64,000 nucleotides of DNA from Silene latifolia (GCF_048544455.1 NC_133529.1:51827401-51891400); one strand, 5' to 3'; shown: positions 36,412-51,650, counted from the first letter of the stretch. A program made the numbers and translations. The notes: generated by a model not told the origin, from the sequence alone.

Positions 36412-39400
36412 TTACGTCCCCGTAACCACACATACCTGATAAAAAAGAGACGGATACTGCTCCCTCATCGCCTCTTCCGCCTCCCAAGTAGCCTCCTCTA
36501 TCTCATGGTTAGACCAAAGAATCTTAAGCAACACTGTCTCACGTGTCTGGTCTTCCTAACCTTGCGATCAAGAATCTGTTTGGGCACCTCAAGATAAGAT
36601 AAGGACTCATCCAACTCGATGTTCTCTACCTCCAACACATGTGATGGATCACAAACATACTTCCGCAGCTGAGATACATGAAACACATTATGCACTCTAT
36701 CCAAAGCAGCTGGTAAAGCCAACCGATAAGCAACCTCACCCACACGATCCAAAATCTCATAAGGTCCGATAAACTTCTAGCTCAGCTTCCCTCTCTTACC
36801 AAATCTCATGACCCCACGTATAGGAGACACTTTCAAAAGAACCTTGTCCCCAACCTGAAACTCCATGTCACGACGATGTAGGTTTGCATAACTCTTTTGT
36901 CGATCCTGGGCCGCTTTCGTCGTTTGCCTAATCAGCTTAACCTGTTCAACCATCTCCTGTACCATATGTGATCCCAAAACAACTATCTCAGCACTATCAT
37001 CCCATCAAATAGGACTCCTACACCTCCTCCCATACAATGCCTCAAATGGTGCCATACCTATACTCGTGTGATAGCCGTTGTTATACGAAAACTCAATCAA
37101 ATCTAACCTTTGCTCCCAGCTACCACCAAAATCCATAACGCAAGCTCGCAACATGTCCTCCAAAGTCTTGATGGTCCTCTCTGTCTGGCCATCTGTCGCA
37201 GGATGAAATGTAGTACTCATCTTCAAAGTAGTTCCCATCATTTCCTACAACTCTTTCCAAAATCGTGATATGAACCTCGCATCTCTATCGGACACTATAT
37301 CTTTAGGCACCCTATGCAACCGAACCACGTGCTTCCTATAAGCCAAAGCTAACTGTATCTTGGTCCAATTATCTTTCTTCGGCATAAAGTGAACTGACTT
37401 AGTCAGTCGGTCAACTATAACCCATATCATGTTATTACCCTACTGACTCCTCGGCAAACCCACTATAAAATTTATAGAAATGGACCCCCACTTCCAATCA
37501 GGTACCTCAAGAGACTGAATCTTACCTTGTGGTCGTCGCTGCTCCCCTTTAACTATCTGACATGTCAAGCAACGAGCCATAATCTCTGCTGTTTCTTTCT
37601 TCATCCCAGGCCACCAGAAAGTATGCTTCAAATCCTTATATAGCTTGTCACCACCTGGATGTACCGAATATGGTGTGCATTGAGCCTTTGTTATGATTAT
37701 CTTTTTCAACTCCTCATCACTAGGAACACACCATCTCCCATCGAATCTCACACTATCATCTGTATGAATAGAGAATCTAGACATTGTCCCTTTCTCTACT
37801 CCAGCTCTCCACTCCTGAATCTTGGGATCTAAAGCCTACTTCCTGCGAATATCATCATAAAGGTCTGGCTCTACTGTCAAATCCCCTCTAGCATCCCCTT
37901 TCTGGATCATATGTATCCCCATCTTCCCCACCTCATCTCTCAACCTCATCAATGACATATTTGTGCATAGAGAATGCACACTATTCCTGCTCAAAGCATC
38001 TGCAACCACATTAGCTTTCCCTTCATGGTATATATTATTCATGTCATAGTCCCCAATCAGCTCCATCCACCTCCTCTGTCTCATGTTCAACTCCTTTTGA
38101 GTGAAGATGTACTTGAGACTCTTGTGATCTGAAAACACCTTAAAGGTTGCCCCATATAGATAGTGCCTCCAAATCTTGAGAGCAAACACAACTGCACCCA
38201 ACTCCAGATCATGTGTCGGATAGTTCTCCTCATAAGGCTTCAGCTGCCTAGAAGCATAGCCAATCACTTTTCCATTCTTCTTCAACACACAACCCGACCC
38301 ATTCTTTGAAGCATCTGTATACACCTAGAAATTCTCACTCCCTTCAGGTAAAGCTAAGATTAGAGTTGTGGTCAAACGCTCTTTTAATGTCAGGAACGCC
38401 GTCTCACAACTCTCATCCCAACGAAACCTGTTCTCTTTCCTCATCAAAGCTGTCACAGGTCTAGCTATCTTGGAAAAATCTTTCACGAACCGTCTGTAGT
38501 ACCCTGCCAAAGCCAAGAAACTCCTGATCTCTGCCACATTATTTGGTGCTTCCCACTTAGTAACTGCCTCAATCTTTGCAGGATCCACAGCTACACCCTT
38601 CTTTGAAATCACATGCCCCAGAAAAGCAACTTCCTCTAACCAGAACTCACACTTAGACAACTTTGCATACAGCTGATTGTCTCGCAAAGTCTGCAACACT
38701 AGCCTCAAATGCTCCTCATGCTCCTCCTTAGTCTTAGAGAAGAGTAAGATATCATCTATAAAGACCACCACAAACCGATCCAAGAACTGACTGAAGACCC
38801 GGTTCATCAAATCCATAAACACTGCAGGTGCATTAGACAACCCAAACGGCATCACAACATACTCATAATGACCATACCTCGATGTAAAAGTTGTCTTCGG
38901 TATGTCCTCTTCCCGAATCTTCACCTGATGGTAACCCGACCTCAAGTCAATCTTAGAAAAGACCGCTGCACCGTTCAACTGATCAAACAAATCATCTATC
39001 CTCGGCAAAGGATACTTCTTCTTCACTGTAACTCTGTTCAGCTCCCTATAATCGATGTATAACCTCAAGCTCCCATCTTTCTTCTTCAAAAACAAGACTG
39101 GTGCTTCCCACGGTGATGCACTAGATCTAATGTATCCTTTCTCAATCAAATCATCCAGCTGTTTCTTTAGCTCCTCCAACTCCTTAGGACCCATACGGTA
39201 CAGTGCCTTAGAGATTGGCCCCGTCCTGGGTTTTAACTCAACTCTGAAATCTATCTCCCTCTTCGGTGGCAACCCCGATATCTCATTTGGAAAGACATCT
39301 GGAAACTCTCCCACTGCCGGTATCTGCTCAACTGCCGGACTCTCCATACGATGATCCCTCACATGGCACAAGATCAACAGACACCCCTTCCTCAGATAGG

Positions 39401-40150
39401 ACTTTAAGGTCACTGCTGCAATCAACTTAACTTTGGGTTTGACAACAAACCCACGATAAGACACACTAATCCCCTTAGGACCTCTCAAAGAAACCCTCTT
39501 TTGATGACAATCTATCTTAGCCTAATACTTATCCAACCAGTCCATACCAACTATCATCTCAAAACCCTCCAAAGGAAACTCTAACAAGTCCACTGGTAAG
39601 TCAACCTGCCCAACTATCATAGACACACCTCTATACAACCGCCCACAAGATACAGACTCACCCGAAGGTATGAAAACTTCCTCTTTTACAGACTCATACT
39701 CTATTAAACCCAACCGCTTAGCATGACTCGATGATACAAACGACTGTGACGCTCCCGAAACAAACAAAACAAATGTAAAGACTCCATTAACAAGAAAAGT
39801 ACCGGTGATAACGTGAGCATCTTCCTCAGCTGCCTTCTTCTCCATCATAAACAGCTTACCGCTGGTATTCTGCCCACCTCCCTGGACAGTACTAGCTGAG
39901 GTAGCCGGCTTAGCAGCCGACCCCTGGTTGTTGCTGGTTTTCTTTGCCGGTTTCTGGTATGAATTACCGCCGTTGCGGTTAGCCCCACCATGGTTGTTAC
40001 TCTGGCCACCCCTGTTGTTCCACGACCCAGCCGGCCTGTTACTAGCATAACTCTGTGAAGGACCCTGAGAAAAACTCCCCTAGGATGGTCTCTGGAAACC
40101 CCCACTCATAACACTGGTGCACTCATGTCTCTTGTGGCCCACACCGCCAA
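36412..40150 (-). pseudogene. Element D pol: protease, RT, RNase H, integrase, chromodomain
   Basis: A single frame continues from the gag zinc knuckle to a TAA at 36412, interrupted by stops at 40080, 39522, 38325, 37836, 37440, 37245 and 36777 (all TAG) and 37005 (TGA). The protease has VSGASQSF where DSGA is expected, so the catalytic Asp is lost (39759-39761). RT (38325-39488, 387 codons) is uninterrupted, with [12 protein letters not shown] and the active-site box FIDD at 38751-38762. RNase H shows [20 protein letters not shown] and FSDHKSLKY. Integrase shows the HxxC zinc region (ARCLTCQ), VDRLTKS, DIVSDRDARF and DGQTERT. A one-base frameshift near 36540 moves the chromodomain-like end (ILWSNHE...ATWE) out of frame. 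The domain order and its joining to gag identify a Tekay-type chromovirus. Confidence 0.92.
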
Positions 40151-41026
40151 GTTATAACAGGTCATACCCCAACTGCTGCTACCACTCCCATGACCACGCC
40201 CGAAAGAAGCTCCAGCACTAAACTCCGAACCTGATGAGTACGCTCTTGCCTGGTTATGGCCGCTTTTCTTGAAAATGGATTGGCCACTACCCTCACTCTC
40301 AGCTTTCCTCTTCTCAAAAGCTCGCTCACGGCTCTCCTTGGTCATCTCAACTAACCTCTCAGCCCTCCCAGCACGCTCATAGACCTCCTTAACATCAATA
40401 AGGGCTCCCACCGGTAACTTCTCCATGATCTTGGGGGTCAACCCCTTCTCAAATATCAATGCCAAGTTCTCTTGGCTCAGTCCCATGTCCTCAGCATACC
40501 TAGATTTCTCATTAAACTTGTGGTAGTACTCAGCAACTATCATGTCAGATGTCATCTTAAAATCATCGAACTCCTCCCTCAGCTTACTAAACACATGTTC
40601 AGGTACAAACTCTCGCCTCATAGCTTTCTTACACTCATCCCATGGTATCGCAGGTAACCCATGTTTTACATATATATCTAAAGCACTCAGCTTGACCTTG
40701 TCCCACCACTCACCGGCAGCATCCCTCAAGTAGAACACAACTTGTTCCACCTTCAACTCCTTCGGGCAATGAACTAGATTGAGAATATTCTCCATCTCTC
40801 TATGCCAATTATCCAGCAGAATTGGCGCCCCTGTACCCAAGTACTCCTTAGGATTAAACCTCGTAATATGCACACTGATCTTGGAGTGATCAGGTTTCTC
40901 TTCCTTATCCTTCCCAACCCACTTCAAAGCCTCAGTGGCAGCATCCTGGTGCTCCAACATATTCACTATCTCATCAATGCTCATGTTTTCAGCCCTAGCA
41001 TACAAAGCGGTTCCTTTCGACGGCAT
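40148..41026 (-). pseudogene. Element D gag, capsid and frameshifted zinc knuckle
   Basis: Gag builds the particle and binds RNA. The chosen start is ATG 41026, because upstream codons to 41128 translate leader sequence and the CTCGATCGAG repeats. The frame has about 290 codons, with the retrotransposon gag core (WHREMENIL, LRDAAGEWWDKV, FDDFKMTSDMIVAEYYHKF) and a basic tail. A one-base deletion near 40148-40153 destroys the second Cys of the CCHC knuckle: CYN is followed in the next frame by GGVGHKRHEC. Past it, pol continues in the second frame, so gag and pol were once one ORF. The capsid part has no internal stop. Confidence 0.9.
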
Positions 41027-41946
<920 letters not shown>

Positions 41947-43342
41947 TGTGACACCCCCATACTCCAAGTGCCTTACCAGGACCACTTAAGGTATGAGAAC
42001 GTCACCATCTCGGTTTTCCGAGGCAATGATAATCAAAAGACAATAAGGAAACATACTTAAATAGTAATAAAGTTTAAAGTGATTACATGCCAACTCCAAA
42101 ACTGTTTAAATGAAATACAAAGTTCTCTAAACTGTCTACTATCAAAACTACAAAAATGTCTGACACAGCGGAAGACTTCTAAACTGCAACATTGTGACTC
42201 ATCCCAGCTATCCCATACACATCGTCTCATACCTGCTCAATAACAGCTCACCACCCCCGAATGGATCACCACAGTTTTTTAAAACAATTAATTGGGTCAG
42301 TACTGATTACATAAAACAAATACAACAATGAAACAGGAACACAAATAGTTCAAACAGCTCAAACAATCTCCAGTCTCCATCTCCAATCTCCACACAACTG
42401 ACTACACACTAAAGTGTGTAGCCCTGCAAGTGTACCCATCGCAACAAGTACTCCACGCCGCCAGTGGGGGACCGTAGCCGTACCCACCAAATCCTCGCTC
42501 ATCTCCATCGAGCGATAAACCCAAGTTCATTAATGTGCACATTCCCTTTGTGGCGGGTTCCACAGAGGGCGAATCAAGGGCGTGAAGCCACTCCCGCAAG
42601 TGACTCCACTCAGCCACGGACGCGCCCCGAAGATCACAGACAGTTACACAATCAATCAACAATATACTATCAACAACACCAAAACCAATCCAACATTATA
42701 ATTACTCAACAATCACAACAACTTATGTAGCCAATACTGAGTCGGGAAACCCTACCTGGAAAGCAAAAACCAACAGACGATCAAGCAGCTAAGTTAGAAT
42801 CTCTCCTCAACGAATCCTACTCCTATACATACATACATACATACAATCACAACCATATTCACATAAATCACCCAAAACCCCCAAATCACCCAATTAGGGT
42901 TTAACCAACTTTAACAAAACATTATAAAATTTAAATAAAAAGCTTACCCTCGACACAAGGATCACAACGGTGTAAAGAACAATGCAATTCGACACTCCTA
43001 GCCTTAGGATTTGTTAACAATGCGATGACAATCAAGCTACGTAACTCCTCTTCTTCTCAATTAGGTTTTATAATAGTTAAAAGAGATTAAGAAAAGTGAC
43101 GGACATCCTTATACACTAATCTCGCATCATTAACAAAACCCGTCAAACTCAGCCTGCATAACTCACTTACTCGATCGAGTAAGTCACTTACTCGATCGAG
43201 TGACCCTTACTCGATCGAGTGGCAAGCTTACTCGATCGAGTACCCTACAGGCAGTCTACTATTTTGCGTAAAAACTACTTACTCAACAGAGTAAGCCCCA
43301 CTCGATAGAGTACCCTAAGACACATAAAAACGTAGTATTAAA
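41947..43342 (-). repeat. 5' LTR of element D
   Basis: The 1,396-bp LTR is followed by ATAGG at 43343-43347. The outermost bases read ATTAAA instead of ATTACA, one decayed base. The palindromic CTCGATCGAG array lies at 43166-43310, matching that of the 3' LTR. Confidence 0.92.
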
Positions 43343-43360
43343 ATAGGCTTTGATACCAAC

Positions 43361-46300
43361 TGTGAACCCACGCGATAATGCGAAAAAAATAACTATAAAT
43401 TTAAGCGGAAAAATATGAAATTTTAAAAACTTCTTATTATTAGTTAAAGTTTAACATACGGGAGTCACTAATAAAATGAAATGAGTGCAACAAAAGTAAA
43501 CTTAGGTTATTACAAACAAAGTCTAGCAAAGAGAGGGAAAAGATATCCTACGAATAACAAGTCTAAAAGGTGACTCTAAGCATAACGATAGGCAAAAATC
43601 CAACAGTCAAGGTACTCGCTAGCTGACACATGTCTTCACCCCATAAATGCACCAACTAATACTTGTCATTCATGTAAACATGAACGCCATAGTCAGTGGG
43701 GAGTAACTCAAGGTTTGCCCAGCCACATTATATCAAAACAAACATAACAAGGAACTCAAATAGGTAAATCGTATAAGATAATTACAAAAGACATGAACAT
43801 CAAATTTATATTTAAACATGGCAATTAAATGAGATGGAACAAGATAGATCAACATTAGCATAATAAAGAATCAACTATTCATGTGTGATAATTAAATAAT
43901 AAGAAAGACAAGAATACGGTCATTTAGACAAACCACGCATTTCAAGGAAATATGACATAGACATGAGATTAGAAGTCGAATCATGTGAAGTAGATAAATG
44001 AGGGATCAATTAATACAAAATACGAGAATGGAAACCATAGCCATTACTTTTAAAACCTCTTTACAAACATTGCACGAGACGTGGCTCCTAATGTCACATT
44101 CATACTTATGGCTTGCATCTCACCTCTAGTATCCGAGAGGACAAAGACTCTCACATCCAAGCAATGACATTATCTATAACTAAGCAATACCTTTACTACT
44201 CATTATATATAATTCCCCTGGCAGGACGACAATGATAATCACAAAGACTCAGTCCTAGTCTAAATCTGGCCAGACTCTCGAGACAGTACAGTTCCCGATT
44301 CGACAGGCGGCATGACAGTCCGCATCCAAGACTCGAACGACAGATCGGAAGTCGAGAACCCACAATCGGCAGGACAGTCCAAAAGAGGCGGAAGATATGA
44401 GCTAAACCCATACTTGGCAGATCGGCACAAGTAGGGCGTAAAGATAAGGCAAGTAGTAAGGTATAGCATAAAGGCATTATCACAAGAATACGACTCATTA
44501 CAAGTAGTTGCTTAGAATAAATCACTCATACTTGAAATATGATGAAAACATGAAAAGGAGCAAGTAACAACCCATAAGTTAAATATACTATACCATTTCA
44601 TTCTCTTATAGCATGAATAAACATTAAGGTTCATATTTATATGGCACTTGAGCTTAAAATGGAATAAGTGATAACAAATGAAATATGAACAAATGAATAT
44701 GAACAAATGTAAACAAACTAATATGAACTCAAATATGAAGTATATAGCATCATTTCATACTTTCCTATCATGAATAAACATTTTATTTCACATTTACATG
44801 TTACTTGAACGGAGTATAAACAACCGATAACAATTGAATTATCTAATGCGAAACACGAGGTAAAATGTAAACAAAATAAAATCCGAACCACCCATAAGCA
44901 TATACGAGTCAACAAGAGAAAACTTAGGTCATGATACGAATAAAAAGCATAAACAACCATCATACACAAAGGATATATATATTTACAGAACTTAAAACGT
45001 TAAAACGGGTGCCATTTACTCATATTGACTCCGAATCGAGTGATTCAAGTGGCTAAGCCACTTAATTTTTCGACGCCGATCTAACTGTCATAGTTTCAGG
45101 GGTGGTGGAAGTCGTCCCGGTCAGGTATGGTAGGTGTCCAGGCCGGTTCGGGTGAGGGTTAAAGGTGGCTTTAAGACGGATTTTAAAGCATAAATAAGAC
45201 GGTATTTTTCCCATACAAGCAATTCACTTCATACATGGGTATGTACTTAAGATGGAAGTTACCCAATTTGCTCAAACCAACAAGAAGAATCGACCCAAAA
45301 CAGTCCCATAACTCGGCTTGAACAACCCTTTACCATGGTACAAAAACAGTTTGTGCAACCATTTTGAGACGAGTTTTTAAGCATGAAACAAGACGGAATT
45401 CACCCAAACAAATGACCCAATGCTATCATGTATATGTACACAACATAGGTGCTAACAAATTAGCTCAAATCGACAATAAGAACAACACGAAATTCGAGCT
45501 CAAACATGGTTGGTCAAATCCATAATCACAGTTTTGGCAGATTTTTATATCGTCTTAAGACGAAATTTTAAGCATACAAAAGATGATATTCACCCATTGA
45601 AATTACCACATTCATTCACCCATTTCATGAGAAAGCTAAAGACACAAACTTTACACAAATTAACCATGTAAATCTTGTATAAAACCGTCACATACAACAA
45701 TGGCACAAACACAAGTAAAAATGTAAACTTTGTTCACTAAAAGAGTTAACAACCACATAAACACACATAAATCTAGCATAATGTCGAGTAACCTATCACC
45801 GTTACCTTATTTAGCCTTTAATCTTCTATGCAATCGTCCATCACTAAGCCTGTCATTCTCCAAGTTGTCTAACTTTGCACCTAGACGCAAGAAAACACGA
45901 TTTAGCATGGATTTTCGTGCCCTAAGAGTGACGGCAGACCTAAAACGTGGTGAAAGTTACTTCATTTCTTACCTATAAAGATGGAGGCTGGAATAAGGAA
46001 TAATTTGCCGCGAAAATCGCTTGATTTTGTTGAGAAACGAGTGATTTATAGTGATTTTAGTGTTGGATGAGAAATGTTGTTTGTTTGTTGAGGAAAGTTG
46101 CTGAAATTTTAGAGTAAAAAGAAGATAGGGTTTAGAGTATAGGATTGGTGGAGGGGAAGAAATAAAAGAAAGGCCCATTTTTCATCCTAAGCCCAAAACC
46201 TTAAATTGAGTCGATTTTCCACTAAAATACGTCTCTAAGCTACTACAAACTTCAGACGGATATTTTTATCAATATTAACATTATTATACATGTAAAGCCG

Positions 46301-46393
46301 CATTTTTATATAAACGAATTTAAAATAGAAATAAAATAATAAAATGGCTAATTAAATTATAAATGCCAAAACGGAAAATTCGCGGGTGTTACA
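43361..46393 (-). repeat. 5' LTR of family C
   Basis: The 3,033-bp LTR reads TGTAACACCCGCG at 46393 to GGGTTCACA at 43361 on the minus strand. The primer-binding site is at 43345-43358. It is longer than the element's own internal region. It abuts Athila F LTR sequence at 46394. Confidence 0.87.
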
Positions 46394-46617
46394 CAAGGGT
46401 TGTTAGACCATGCATATAGTTGAATAGGGAGAATTAAGTCGACTTGTAGGAGTTGTAAAGTCTTAACCGACTCGGCTCCGAGACCCAAAACTTCCTAGGA
46501 ATTCTAAGATATAAACTAACTCAATTCCACTACAACAATAAATTGCTTGTATCTATAAAACTTGTTTATATGATCTCGCCATGATTTCCTTATGAACCCT
46601 TGACACCCTAGTACTTT
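46394..46617 (+). repeat. Athila F LTR, left piece
   Basis: The text CTTATGAACCCTTGACACCC... immediately before family B' resembles the middle of Athila LTRs, and it resumes at 60876 after B'. Its left part is cut by the family C boundary. Confidence 0.55.
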
Positions 46618-48875
46618 TGTAACACCCCTATTTATTCAGGAGCCTTTAGATAGACATCCCAAGTAAATGAGAGCGTTACCATCTCGGTTTCCCGAGGTAG
46701 TGAATAAATAAGTCCAACTCACCAAAGTACTTTAAATAAAACTTTAGCGAATACATGTTTATTACACACTAACAAACTAGAACTTAATATAAATTAAAGT
46801 AAAACTCGCAGCGGAAATAAATAAAGTTATTAGATAATCTATGTGGTCTCGACTTCCAGGTAGACTGGCCAAATCCTCACGAAGTCCCATAAGCTCCCAA
46901 GACCGCTAATCTTTAGTACGTGTCAAATGTGCTCCCCATTATGGTTCATCACAGGTGTTCACGAATACACAGTCAACCACGAGGTTGAGTAGGAATAAAC
47001 ACTAATAACAAGAACATACGATAGACAATCCAATTCAATTCAGATTGCACAACGTCCTGAACAAGTGCTCCTTCCCATGACGTAGCACACCTCCCTTAAC
47101 AACGTGCTCACATTACTTTGGTACCCCTCCCTTAAATACGTACCGCTATTATGTAATAGTACCCCTCCCTCACAACGTACATATTACCATCACCCCAGTG
47201 TACAAACTCCCTCAACAACGTATATCTGACTGTCGCAAAGCTTGTCACAATTTCCACCTTCACAATCAACGATAATATCAATTAAATCCACCTCATCACA
47301 ATTGTTAATAACAACTTACACAATGTAATATAATTCTCCCTTCCAACAAATACAATAATATCAACCAATGAATAATTCACTTATCAAATCAATCTCACTT
47401 CATTATATATAATTCACTATACCGAACATTATTAAACAAGAGTTGAGTAGGATTTATCCCTCCCTGGTAAGCAATTCCAATTAAGCAGCTCAACCGATCC
47501 AAATAATTAAAGCAAGTTGAACCCGATTATAATTCCTTTACAAATCCTCACCTAACAAAATATTATAATTCAATTATTTATCTGTTTATTTAATTTATTA
47601 TATTAATTATTCAATTATATTTTAATTATATTAATTATTTCTCGTTTAAATTATTATTACCTAAAAACCCGTCTTAAAAATAAGAAGTCAAACCAATCAC
47701 CCAAACCCCAAAAACACGCGAAACCATCAAACCAACACCCACATACATACTTCTTACACGGTTTTCAACCGTGTACAACACCCTTCCTTCAACCTCTTTT
47801 TCACGACACCACCGACCACCAATGGCTCTACCACCGCCTGCCATCTCAAGCCCGCAACATGACGCATCCCTAAAACCACCAACCACACCCTGAACCGTCC
47901 TAAACAGGTAAAAAAACCACGCCCTAAACAGACCCCCAAAACCCGACACAACCCGAACACAACCTCACACACTCTCTACCCTTCACCACTATGATAGCCC
48001 ATGGCCACCACCACGGTCTCCCTAACCCACGGTGGTCCTACCACCTGCCACGACAGGCCATGACCACCCTGAACGACCCACAACTCATATAAAAGACAAA
48101 CACGCTGCAACCACCACCATCCGGCACTCATCGTACCAACTACCACCTGCAACAACCCAACCACCACCACGAGGACCGCCCACAAGCGACCTAACCAGCT
48201 ACCCAGGTCCTGTGTTCATACGATAAACACGCAAGCTACACTCTTCGTCTTAAATTCCGCGACAACCCCCTTCAGACACCAATTCCGCCACCCACGGTGG
48301 TCGACAAAGGTCACGGTTGGTCCGACTATAATCACTACGGTCAGAGGTAACTATTAAGGTTAACGACACTGTTCACGGTGGTCAATACAGTGTTTAATTG
48401 ATAATTTCATTGAATAAGACGATATAAATATAAATTACGACGATCTTTACCTTTTATCGCTAATTGCTCCTTCCGTCTCTTAAATATCCTTCTTCTTTCT
48501 TTGTGAATTATTTTTCAGATATCTTAGTATTTATAGTCTAGATTTAGAGAGTATATGATACCAATGAGGAAACTATTGCCTTATTCCAATTATTATTAGG
48601 AATTACCAAATTATTATTATACTTATTATATTATTATTAAATCCCGACACAAATCCCGACCACTACTCATACTTGGCCTAATATAATCAGCCCATTAATC
48701 CATATCACACGGTGCACGACCTTATTACTAAATAAACTAAATTTCCGACATGCTTACTTACTTTATTATTTAATTAACGTCTTATTCGCAATTATTATTA
48801 TAAATGCCATTATTTTAATTATTTAAATTACATAAATTATTCTCATAAATTATTATTAAATTAAGGAGTATTACA
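46618..48875 (-). repeat. 3' LTR of family B'
   Basis: The 2,258-bp LTR runs from TGTAATACTCC at 48875 to GGGTGTTACA at 46618 on the minus strand. It contains an array of CCCTCC...ACAACGTAC units at 47060-47225 and a GC-rich stretch with CCACCAC/GGTGGT runs at 47690-48330. Short frames in that stretch show no recognisable domain. Confidence 0.85.
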
Positions 48876-50512
48876 GTCTTCCCCTCTTAAAATGAACTTC
48901 GCCCGAAGTTCGCATATACATACTACAACAACATCTATAAACATCCACACAACTGAGCACCATCCAATTTATGATAACACAATTATCCATTTACTATTAT
49001 CAACTACACCAACTTATCAAAAGATGTCACAGAAATAACTCAATAATATTTGTAGTATCACATTCTATCCCCCTAAGAATTAACTTCATCCTTGATGTTC
49101 GAGATATGAAACAACTACTTCTCTTTTCATGCTAATGAGATCATCAAAACCACAATGGTAACACCACAAGAACATCTAATATACATTGTAACACGAGCCA
49201 ACTATTATTTTCACCATATTATCGATTGATGATGTAATAAAAGTTACTTAACGGAAATCAAATAACTACAACCTTTGAATTAATTTAGATTTATTACTTG
49301 CGCGTTCATTTATTACTAACGAAGTCCAATTTAAACATGCTTGCAGTTAATGTAAATATATAGGCTTAGGGCAACACATTCCGCATATCACTAGACATGT
49401 TATTCTACTTCACAAAATTTACAACATCAAAATACCAAGGTGAGAGAGATAAGAAACAATTCATTAGAAATTTTGGCATAACCTACATTTTCAAAGATAA
49501 GAAAAACACGTTACAATTTCGAAAAATTATTAATAAATAATAACATAATTAACTCTTCAGCACTTATACTTTTAGAAAAATACAGAGAGTTAAAAATTCA
49601 TGAGAGAAAGAATCAAGGCCAAAGCTTATAAGATCAATTTATAATGAATTTTACAAATGATTTGGTCGAAATAGAAATTTTACAGCAACTTGTCAGAATC
49701 TTAGGTCAACTTGTAAAAATCACTATAAATTGTAATATTATCTTGCAACGTGACTTATCAATTTAGAAACATATACGAATATTTTAAACAGTCGAGTTGG
49801 AATTATACCTAAACAATAATTAACCTTTAAATTGCGATTTTTACAAAAACATGGAACGAAAACATCACTATACAGGAATATTCTGACCACTGTCCACTAA
49901 AATATTTATTACACCTAGACTGTATATTATTTTAACATGAAACCAGCGACATATGAAAACTAACTCACAAGACTATCACATGTAAAAATTGCGTGCAAAG
50001 ATATAAGACACGCAGTAAATGGCAGCCAAATCAATCAAGGGTAAAATTACGAGAAATCAACCAAATGACATTCTTCACAATTTCACGAAATTTCCGTAAT
50101 ACTTCACATGTTAATCATAACTACGCCTCCCAAATACATGCCAACATTCTTTTCTCATATCCACATGCTTATACCAATACTTAGAAATATCTCATTCCAC
50201 TCTCCTTAAAAACAAGGTTACGTCCCCATAACCGCGGTCATTAGTGAAACAATATTCATACAAAGCAAACAAAAACTCCTAATACAAATAAACGATATTC
50301 ATTTTAAATTAACCCACACTGTAATATCTCTTAAGGTATCCGGTTCAAAATTGAAAGGGCCAGAAGTTTAGTGTGAGGGGGCCCCTAACTCATCCCAAAT
50401 CTTTAGTGGGCACCTAACAGTTTCTATCCGGGATTCATTCTATCAGACACTTCCTACATTCATTATTGTTCATTAGTTTAGGCCTGAGGATCGTTTTGCT
50501 CTTATACCACTT
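48876..50512 (-). other. Family B' internal region (non-coding)
   Basis: On the minus strand this region runs from the primer-binding site AAGTGGTATAAGAGC to the purine tract AAGAGGGGAAGAC. It has no ORF above about 65 codons. It is homologous to the family B internal regions over most of its length. Confidence 0.75.
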
Positions 50513-51650
50513 TATAACACCCCCATTTATTCAGGATACTTTAGCTAGACATCCCAAGTAAATGAGAGCGTTACCATCTCGGTTTCCCGAGGCAGTGAAT
50601 AAATAAGTCCAACTAACCAAAGTACTTTAAATAAAACTTTTGCGAATACATGTTTATTACAAACTAACCAACTAGAACTTAATATAAATTAAAGTACAAC
50701 TCGCAGCGGAAATAAATAAGTGATTAGATAATCTATGTGGTCTAGACTTCTAGGTAGACTGGCCAAATCCTCACACATTCACATAAGCTCCCAAGCTAGC
50801 TAATCTTTAGTACCTGTCAAGTCTGCTTCCTATTATGGTTCATCACAGGTGTTCACGAATACACAGTCAACCACGAGATTGAGTAACAATATACACTAAT
50901 AACAAGAACATACGATAGGCAATCCAATTCAATTCGCATTGCACAACTCCCTGAACAACGTGTTCCTTTCTATGACTTAGCACACCCCCATTAACAACGT
51001 GCTCACATTACTTTGGTACCCCTCCTTAACAACGTACCGCTATTATGTAATAGTACCCCTCCCTCACAACGTACATATTACCATCACCCCAGTGTACAAA
51101 CTCCCTCAACAACGTATATCTGACTGTCGCAAAGCTTGTCACAATTTCCACCTTCACAATCAACGATAATATCAATTAAATCCACCTCATCACAACTGTT
51201 AATAACAACCAACACAATGTAATATAATTCTCCCTTCTAACAAATACAATAATATCAACCAATGAATAATTCACTTATCAAATCAATATCACTTCATTAT
51301 ATATAATTTACCATACCGAACATTATTAAACAAGAGTTGAGTAGGATTTATCCCTTTCTGGAAAGCAATTCCAATTAAGCAGCTCAAGCGATCTAAATAA
51401 TTAAAGCAATCCGAGCCCGATTATAATTCCTTCACAAATCGTCACCATACAATATATTATAATTCAATTATTTATTTGTTTATTATATTTATTATATTAA
51501 ATATTCAATTATATTTTAATTATATTAATTATTTCCCATTTTAAATTATTATTACGTAAAAACCCGTCTTAAAAATAACAAGTCAAACCAATCACTGAAA
51601 CCCCAAAAACACGTGAAACCAACACCCACATATATACATCATACACGGTT

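Noticed and set aside
44196..44525. 109-codon frame in family C LTR
   Set aside because: The equivalent place in the other C LTR copy (about 30700-31030) does not keep the frame open over the same span, so it is not a conserved coding region.
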